From an uncultured delta proteobacterium (GTDB lineage Bacteria > Myxococcota > Myxococcia > Myxococcales > 40CM-4-68-19), in the NCBI GenBank assembly GCA_903911145.1, contig CAIWCD010000013.1, forward strand, positions 248,001 to 312,000: a stretch of DNA of 64,000 nucleotides, read 5' to 3'. The notes under the pieces were generated by a model that was not told the origin of the DNA, did not search any database, and was given only the letters and a program-made list of their open reading frames with translations. This document shows, piece after piece, positions 59,941-64,000 of the stretch; position 1 is the stretch's first letter, and each line of letters opens with the position of its first letter. The translations under genes and the position numbers were made by a program.

Positions 59941-61884
59941 TTACGCTTCCTTGACCGCGGCGAGGATCTCGTCGACCACAGCCGGGTCAGCGAGAGTCGA
60001 GGTATCGCCGAGATCGCTGGTCTCTCCTGCGGCGGCCTTGCGCAGGATGCGGCGCATGACCTTTCCCGAGCGCGTCTTCGGCAGTCCGGAAACAAGCGCG
60101 ATTCGATCGGGTGAGGCAAACGGACCGATGCTCTTGCGAACTTCCTCGCGGAGAGCAGCAATAAACTCCGCGCGAGGGAGCCGGTTCACGCCCGGCTTCA
60201 CCACCACGAATGCGCAGATACCCGTCCCTTTTAATCCGTGCGGATATCCAACCACCGCGCTCTCGGCGACTGCCGGATCTCCTGCGAGCGCCGATTCAAG
60301 TTCCGCAGTGCCGATGCGGTGCCCGCTGACGTTCAGGACGTCATCGACGCGGCCGGTGATCCAATAGTAGCCGTCCGCGTCGCGCGTGCAGCCATCGCCG
60401 GTGAAATAGTTGCCCGGATACTTCGCGAAATAGGTCTCGCGAAACCGCTGGTGGTCACCCCACACGGTGCGGGCCTGGCCTGGCCAGGAGCCATGCAGCG
60501 CGAGATTTCCCGAGGAGGGATTGCCGTGCAGTCGATGCCCTTCCTCTGAAAGCAGCAGCGGCTCGACACCAAAGAACGGCAACGTCGCAGAGCCGGGCTT
60601 CATCGGAGTAATGCCCGGCAATGGAGTAATCAGCACCCCGCCCGTCTCCGTCTGCCACCAGGTATCGACGATATCGCAGCGGCCCTCGCCGACGACGTCG
60701 TGATACCAGGTCCAGGTATCGGGATCGATCGGCTCACCGACGCTCCCGAGCAGGCGCAGCGTGGCCCGCGAGCTCTTCTGGACGAACTGGTCCCCTGCGC
60801 GACGCAACGTGCGCAGCGCGGTCGGGGCCGTATAGAGGATATTCGCGCGGGTCTCGTCGACGACCTGCCAGATGCGGCCTGCGTCGGGATAGTTCGGGAC
60901 CCCTTCATACATAACCGTCGTGCAGCCCAATGCCAGCGGCCCATAGACGATATAACTATGTCCGGTCACCCAGCCGACGTCCGCGGTGCAGAAGTGGATA
61001 TCATCGGCGCGCGGATCGAAGACATAAGCGAACGTCGTCGCTGCATAGACGAGATATCCGCCGGTGGTATGCAGCACGCCCTTCGGTTTCCCCGTCGAGC
61101 CCGACGTATAGAGAATGAAGAGCGGGTCTTCCGCGTCCATCCAGACCGCAGGGAGATAAGGCCGCTGGCGGGCCATCTCGACATCGAGCGGGAGATCGCG
61201 CCCTTCCTTCATCGGCACGTCGGCGCCTGTGCGGCGTGCAACGAAGACGCGGCGAATCTGCGGAAGATTGATTAACGCCTTATCGACGATCTGCTTGAGC
61301 GGAACCGTCTTCGCGCCGCGCGGAGCCTCGTCGGCGGTAATCAACAACTCGCAGTTGGCGTCGATAATCCGGTCGCGAAGCGCCTCGGCGGAGAAGCCGG
61401 CGAAGACCACCGAGTGGACCGCGCCAATCCGCGCGCAGGCGAGCATCGCAAAGGCCGCCTCGGGAATCATCGGCAGATAGATGCAGACGCGATCTCCTCT
61501 TCGCACCCCGTTGGCACGCAGCGCGTTCGCGAGGCGCGATACTTCGTGCAGCAACTCGAGAAATGAAATGACGCGACGTTCTCCCGGAGTATTGCCGACC
61601 CAGACGATCGCGGGCTTATCCGGCGTCAGCGCGGCGTGTCGATCGATGCAGTTATAGCTGGCGTTGAGTTGCCCACCGTCGTACCAGGCGATCTCTGCCT
61701 CGCGCGCGTCGATCGTCGTGCGATTCACCGATCGGAAGGGATGAAACCAATCGATGCGCTTGGCCTCCTCTGCCCAGAACGTCGCTGGCGATTCAATGCT
61801 CTGCTGCCATAATGCCTGATACTCTTCGAATGAAGCGATGCGCGTGTGCTTTCCGTGCGGCTCAACTCGAATGGGCGTCGTCAT
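59941..61884 (-). CDS. acs: Acetyl-CoA synthetase
   Basis: A 647-residue AMP-forming ligase. The P-loop [19 protein letters not shown] is near residue 260, the [10 protein letters not shown] motif near 410, [20 protein letters not shown] near 495, and the regulatory Lys in [11 protein letters not shown] near 607, which is the usual acetylation site. It converts acetate to acetyl-CoA through acetyl-AMP. The ATG is 6 nt after the stop of the aminotransferase gene, so the two form an operon. Rare TTA and AT-ending codons are frequent here. Confidence 0.96.
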   Translation of the reverse strand: MTTPIRVEPHGKHTRIASFEEYQALWQQSIESPATFWAEEAKRIDWFHPFRSVNRTTIDAREAEIAWYDGGQLNASYNCIDRHAALTPDKPAIVWVGNTPGERRVISFLELLHEVSRLANALRANGVRRGDRVCIYLPMIPEAAFAMLACARIGAVHSVVFAGFSAEALRDRIIDANCELLITADEAPRGAKTVPLKQIVDKALINLPQIRRVFVARRTGADVPMKEGRDLPLDVEMARQRPYLPAVWMDAEDPLFILYTSGSTGKPKGVLHTTGGYLVYAATTFAYVFDPRADDIHFCTADVGWVTGHSYIVYGPLALGCTTVMYEGVPNYPDAGRIWQVVDETRANILYTAPTALRTLRRAGDQFVQKSSRATLRLLGSVGEPIDPDTWTWYHDVVGEGRCDIVDTWWQTETGGVLITPLPGITPMKPGSATLPFFGVEPLLLSEEGHRLHGNPSSGNLALHGSWPGQARTVWGDHQRFRETYFAKYPGNYFTGDGCTRDADGYYWITGRVDDVLNVSGHRIGTAELESALAGDPAVAESAVVGYPHGLKGTGICAFVVVKPGVNRLPRAEFIAALREEVRKSIGPFASPDRIALVSGLPKTRSGKVMRRILRKAAAGETSDLGDTSTLADPAVVDEILAAVKEA

Positions 61885-61890
61885 GCTTGA

Positions 61891-63192
61891 TTAACCTCGG
61901 CCTGCTTCAATGACCCGCGTCTCGGGTCCTTTGGCTGCTGCGAGAACCATCTCTTCAATTCGGGCCAGCGCCTGATCGAGGCTTGGGCGCGCGGGACCGA
62001 ACGAGAAGCGCACGTAGCTGCGAAAGCGCGACGCCCGCTTGGCGCGACGCTTTCCGGGATTCACGTCGAAGAATTCGCCGGGCACGCAGATCACCTTTCG
62101 CTCAAGCGCAGCGCGGAAGAATTGCATTCCGTCATTCAGCGGCGGCGGCAGGTGGCTCAGGTTTCCCCAGACGTAGAAGGTCCCGTCGGGCGCGCGGTCG
62201 GCGCGGATGCCGATGCGCTCGAGCGCGTCGAGCGTGCGCTGGCGCTTCTCGCGAAACACCGTGTGCGTCGCGTGCGTCTCGGCGACGACATAAGCATCTT
62301 CGAGCAGCGGAATCGCCGCGCGCTGGAGAGGCCGGCTCCCGCCGCCGTCGAGGAAGCTGCCCGCGGAGGCAACCGCGTCAATCACCTGCCTCGGTCCGAC
62401 CGTCCACGAGCAGCGCCAACCGGGATATCGCCAATTCTTGGTCAGCCCGTCGAAGATCACGATCGGGTCTTTATTCACGTCCTCGACATATCGCGCTGCG
62501 CTCTCGACCGGTAACTGGCCCGGGCGCGCGCTCCAGATGTAATGCGAATAGAACTCATCGACGAGGAGCGAGCATTCCAATTCGCGCGCGGCGTGAACCC
62601 ATCGCGCCATCTCCTCGCCTTGCACGAGCTTGCCCGTCGGGTTGCAAGGGTTCGACATCAATAGGGCCGATAGTCCGCGCCCCTGGATTTCCCGGCGGAG
62701 ATCTTCGGACGAGAAGGCATATCCACGCTCACCGTCGAGCGCGATGGGAATGGCCGTGAACGCCTTGAAGACGTCCAATAGTTCCTCATATGCGGTGTAA
62801 TCGGGGAGGAAATGGCCGAGGTTGATCTGGCCGAGCGCCGCAGCCGCGCGGGTCAGTGCAGAGCGACCGCCGCCGCAGATCGAGACGTTCTCCGCCGAAT
62901 ATTGCGAGGGCAATCCCTTGCGATAGAGCCGATTGTAATGGCTCGCCACCGCCTCGCGCAGCTCCCAGATGCCCGGCACGGGCGCATACTCCTGGTCGTC
63001 CACGTCGACGGTGACGTGCTTTGTGCGCGCAGGCGCGCCGGGAAGATCGCCCGCCTCGGGCATGCCCTGACCGAGGTTGCTCCACGAGGGATCAGACGGC
63101 TTGTAGCCGCGGCGCGTCGCCTCCGTGGTGCAATAGATGACGCCGGTGCGCGGCACTTGTCGAAACGCGGGAATCGGCTGCAGCTCGTCCAT
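61891..63192 (-). CDS. Aminotransferase class I/II, PLP-dependent
   Basis: A 433-residue fold-type I aminotransferase. Features are GQGMPEAGDL near residue 40, SNPCNPTGKLV near residue 180, the cofactor Asp in LLVDEFYSHYIW near 212, and the Schiff-base Lys in FDGLTKNWRYPGWRCSW near 252. It differs clearly from the aminotransferase at 441. Substrate unknown. Co-transcription with acs may link it to acetyl-CoA-dependent amino acid metabolism, which is inference. Confidence 0.88.
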   Translation of the reverse strand: MDELQPIPAFRQVPRTGVIYCTTEATRRGYKPSDPSWSNLGQGMPEAGDLPGAPARTKHVTVDVDDQEYAPVPGIWELREAVASHYNRLYRKGLPSQYSAENVSICGGGRSALTRAAAALGQINLGHFLPDYTAYEELLDVFKAFTAIPIALDGERGYAFSSEDLRREIQGRGLSALLMSNPCNPTGKLVQGEEMARWVHAARELECSLLVDEFYSHYIWSARPGQLPVESAARYVEDVNKDPIVIFDGLTKNWRYPGWRCSWTVGPRQVIDAVASAGSFLDGGGSRPLQRAAIPLLEDAYVVAETHATHTVFREKRQRTLDALERIGIRADRAPDGTFYVWGNLSHLPPPLNDGMQFFRAALERKVICVPGEFFDVNPGKRRAKRASRFRSYVRFSFGPARPSLDQALARIEEMVLAAAKGPETRVIEAGRG

Positions 63193-63313
63193 CGGGCGAC
63201 GATATCAAACATCCAGCGCAGGCGACGCGGGATAGCGAGGGGGTCGCGACTGTCGGTCGCGCTGACAACGTTCGGTGCTGGCGCGTTTGCACTCCGTTGC
63301 GCACAATGCAGCC

Positions 63314-64000
63314 ATGTCCGCGATGACCTCCACGCCCTTCACGCCGAACACCACCTCGGTCGAGAGCAGGGGCGCACTTCTCCTGCAATGGTCGAGAGCG
63401 CGGGCAGACCGGGTGAAGCTGCCCGTGCTCTCGGCCTTCTTTGTCGCGACCCTGACGCTGCTCTCGATGGCCGGCTATCCGCGCGCGCGCATCGAGGCGC
63501 TCGCCGTCGTCTTCGGCATCTCCCTCATGGTCCAGGTCGCCCAGCTCGTCTGCATGCGAACGCGGATGGCGCCGCAGATGGCCTATGTCGACCACTTCTG
63601 GCACTTCGGCTTTCTCACCATCACACTCGCGCTGACGGGTGGCCTGCGCAGCCCGATGATCGTCGCGTTCCTCACGCCACTGATCGGCTCGCTGGTGATT
63701 TTCCGCCGTCCCCGCCCGACGCGCTTGATGGCGGGCCTGATGGCGGTCAGTTCGGTGGCGATGCTCCTCTTGCCGCAGGAGTGGTGGGGTCCGCCGATTC
63801 CGCAGCCGTACGCGACCTACCTGACGTTCAGCAACGTGGCCGTCTCGCTGGTGATCCTCTGGACGACGATGGCCACGCTGCTCAAGGCCTTTCGCGAGAA
63901 CTGGGTCGCGCTACTGCGCGCTCGCGAGGAGACGCTCGAGCAGGCGCAGGCGCGCGCGAAGGGTCTCGAGCAGGTCGGCAGCAAGGTGGCGCATGAGCTG
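63314..64000 (+). CDS. Sensor histidine kinase, C-terminus cut by window edge
   Basis: The first 229 residues are visible and the frame runs off the end. There are about six membrane segments between residues 35 and 190, then a coiled linker (LRAREETLEQAQARAKGLE), and the beginning of the HisKA box KVAHEL, whose His would be the phosphoacceptor. The polytopic sensor is of the 6TM type. CACAAT lies 6 nt before the ATG and there is no ribosome binding site. Confidence 0.85.
   Translation, partial: MSAMTSTPFTPNTTSVESRGALLLQWSRARADRVKLPVLSAFFVATLTLLSMAGYPRARIEALAVVFGISLMVQVAQLVCMRTRMAPQMAYVDHFWHFGFLTITLALTGGLRSPMIVAFLTPLIGSLVIFRRPRPTRLMAGLMAVSSVAMLLLPQEWWGPPIPQPYATYLTFSNVAVSLVILWTTMATLLKAFRENWVALLRAREETLEQAQARAKGLEQVGSKVAHEL

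Noticed and set aside
63261-63313. A sigma-54 promoter (TGGCGCGTTTGCA) before the last kinase gene
   Set aside because: The GG to GC distance is about 7 bp instead of 10, so it does not fit the -24/-12 rule.

Overview
The window is a 64 kb chromosomal segment from a very GC-rich bacterium, most likely a member of the Myxococcota (former Deltaproteobacteria). The GroEL sequence is of myxobacterial type. There are many lipoproteins with Cys-rich EGF-like modules, Gly/Ser linkers and Ig- or ASH-like domains. The window also has an NtrB/NtrC-type pair, several Hsp70/J-type or ABC1-kinase paralogues, and PilZ and VWA proteins. I count 57 protein genes, two of them cut by the window ends. I see no tRNA, rRNA, CRISPR array, insertion sequence or prophage, so this looks like ordinary chromosome with a few unusual small elements.

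Layout. 0-10 kb: a Nudix hydrolase (cut), an aminotransferase, a lipoprotein, a CPBP protease / lidless Hsp70 / J-protein / CvpA operon, a lipoprotein, a coiled-coil protein with a RelE-like C-terminus, an SDR oxidoreductase and an IscA/ErpA-type Fe-S carrier. 10-20 kb: a charged periplasmic protein, groEL without groES, an LpoB/CsgG-like lipoprotein, an operon of unknown protein / PilZ / TrmA-type RNA methyltransferase / VWA protein, and a thiolase plus 3-oxoacid CoA-transferase operon for acetoacetate or ketone-body use. 20-25 kb: isoaspartyl peptidase, TtcA-like and MnmA tRNA thiolases, then a four-gene cluster of c-heme lipoproteins, a four-histidine membrane protein and YceI. 25-36 kb: a UvrD/PcrA helicase, an operon of large lipoprotein / MocA-like / XdhC (molybdoenzyme maturation), an MtnX-like phosphatase, an outer-membrane candidate, an alpha/beta hydrolase and an OmpA-like barrel protein. 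36-46 kb: a tatA / histidine kinase / sigma-54 activator operon, preceded by a 19-codon reading frame boxed in by two terminators; a large lipoprotein; a CAP-domain protein; and an Slt-type transglycosylase. 46-58 kb: RNase D, an ABC1 kinase / FadL / lipoprotein operon, a second CPBP protease, an ASH-domain lipoprotein and a UbiB-like kinase. 58-64 kb: PurK, acetyl-CoA synthetase downstream of an aminotransferase, and the start of another histidine kinase.

How the genes fit together. Central carbon entry is covered by acetyl-CoA synthetase, thiolase and CoA transferase. Translation quality and RNA metabolism are covered by TtcA, MnmA, the TrmA-type methyltransferase and RNase D. Protein quality control is covered by GroEL and the Hsp70/J pair. 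Much of the rest is envelope biology: about ten lipoproteins, FadL, Slt, CAP, TatA and the barrel proteins.

The most notable things outside standard annotation are: (1) the heme lipoprotein / four-His membrane protein / YceI module at 22.9-25.2 kb; (2) a family of palindromic 3'-end elements built on the half-site TTGCACTCAAANNATCTGCG; (3) the 19-codon ORF with a very strong ribosome binding site upstream of tatA; (4) repeated -10-like hexamers 6-11 nt ahead of start codons that lack a ribosome binding site, suggesting leaderless mRNAs; and (5) a RelE-fold domain fused to a long coiled-coil protein. All names rest on motif recognition by eye; no database search was run.
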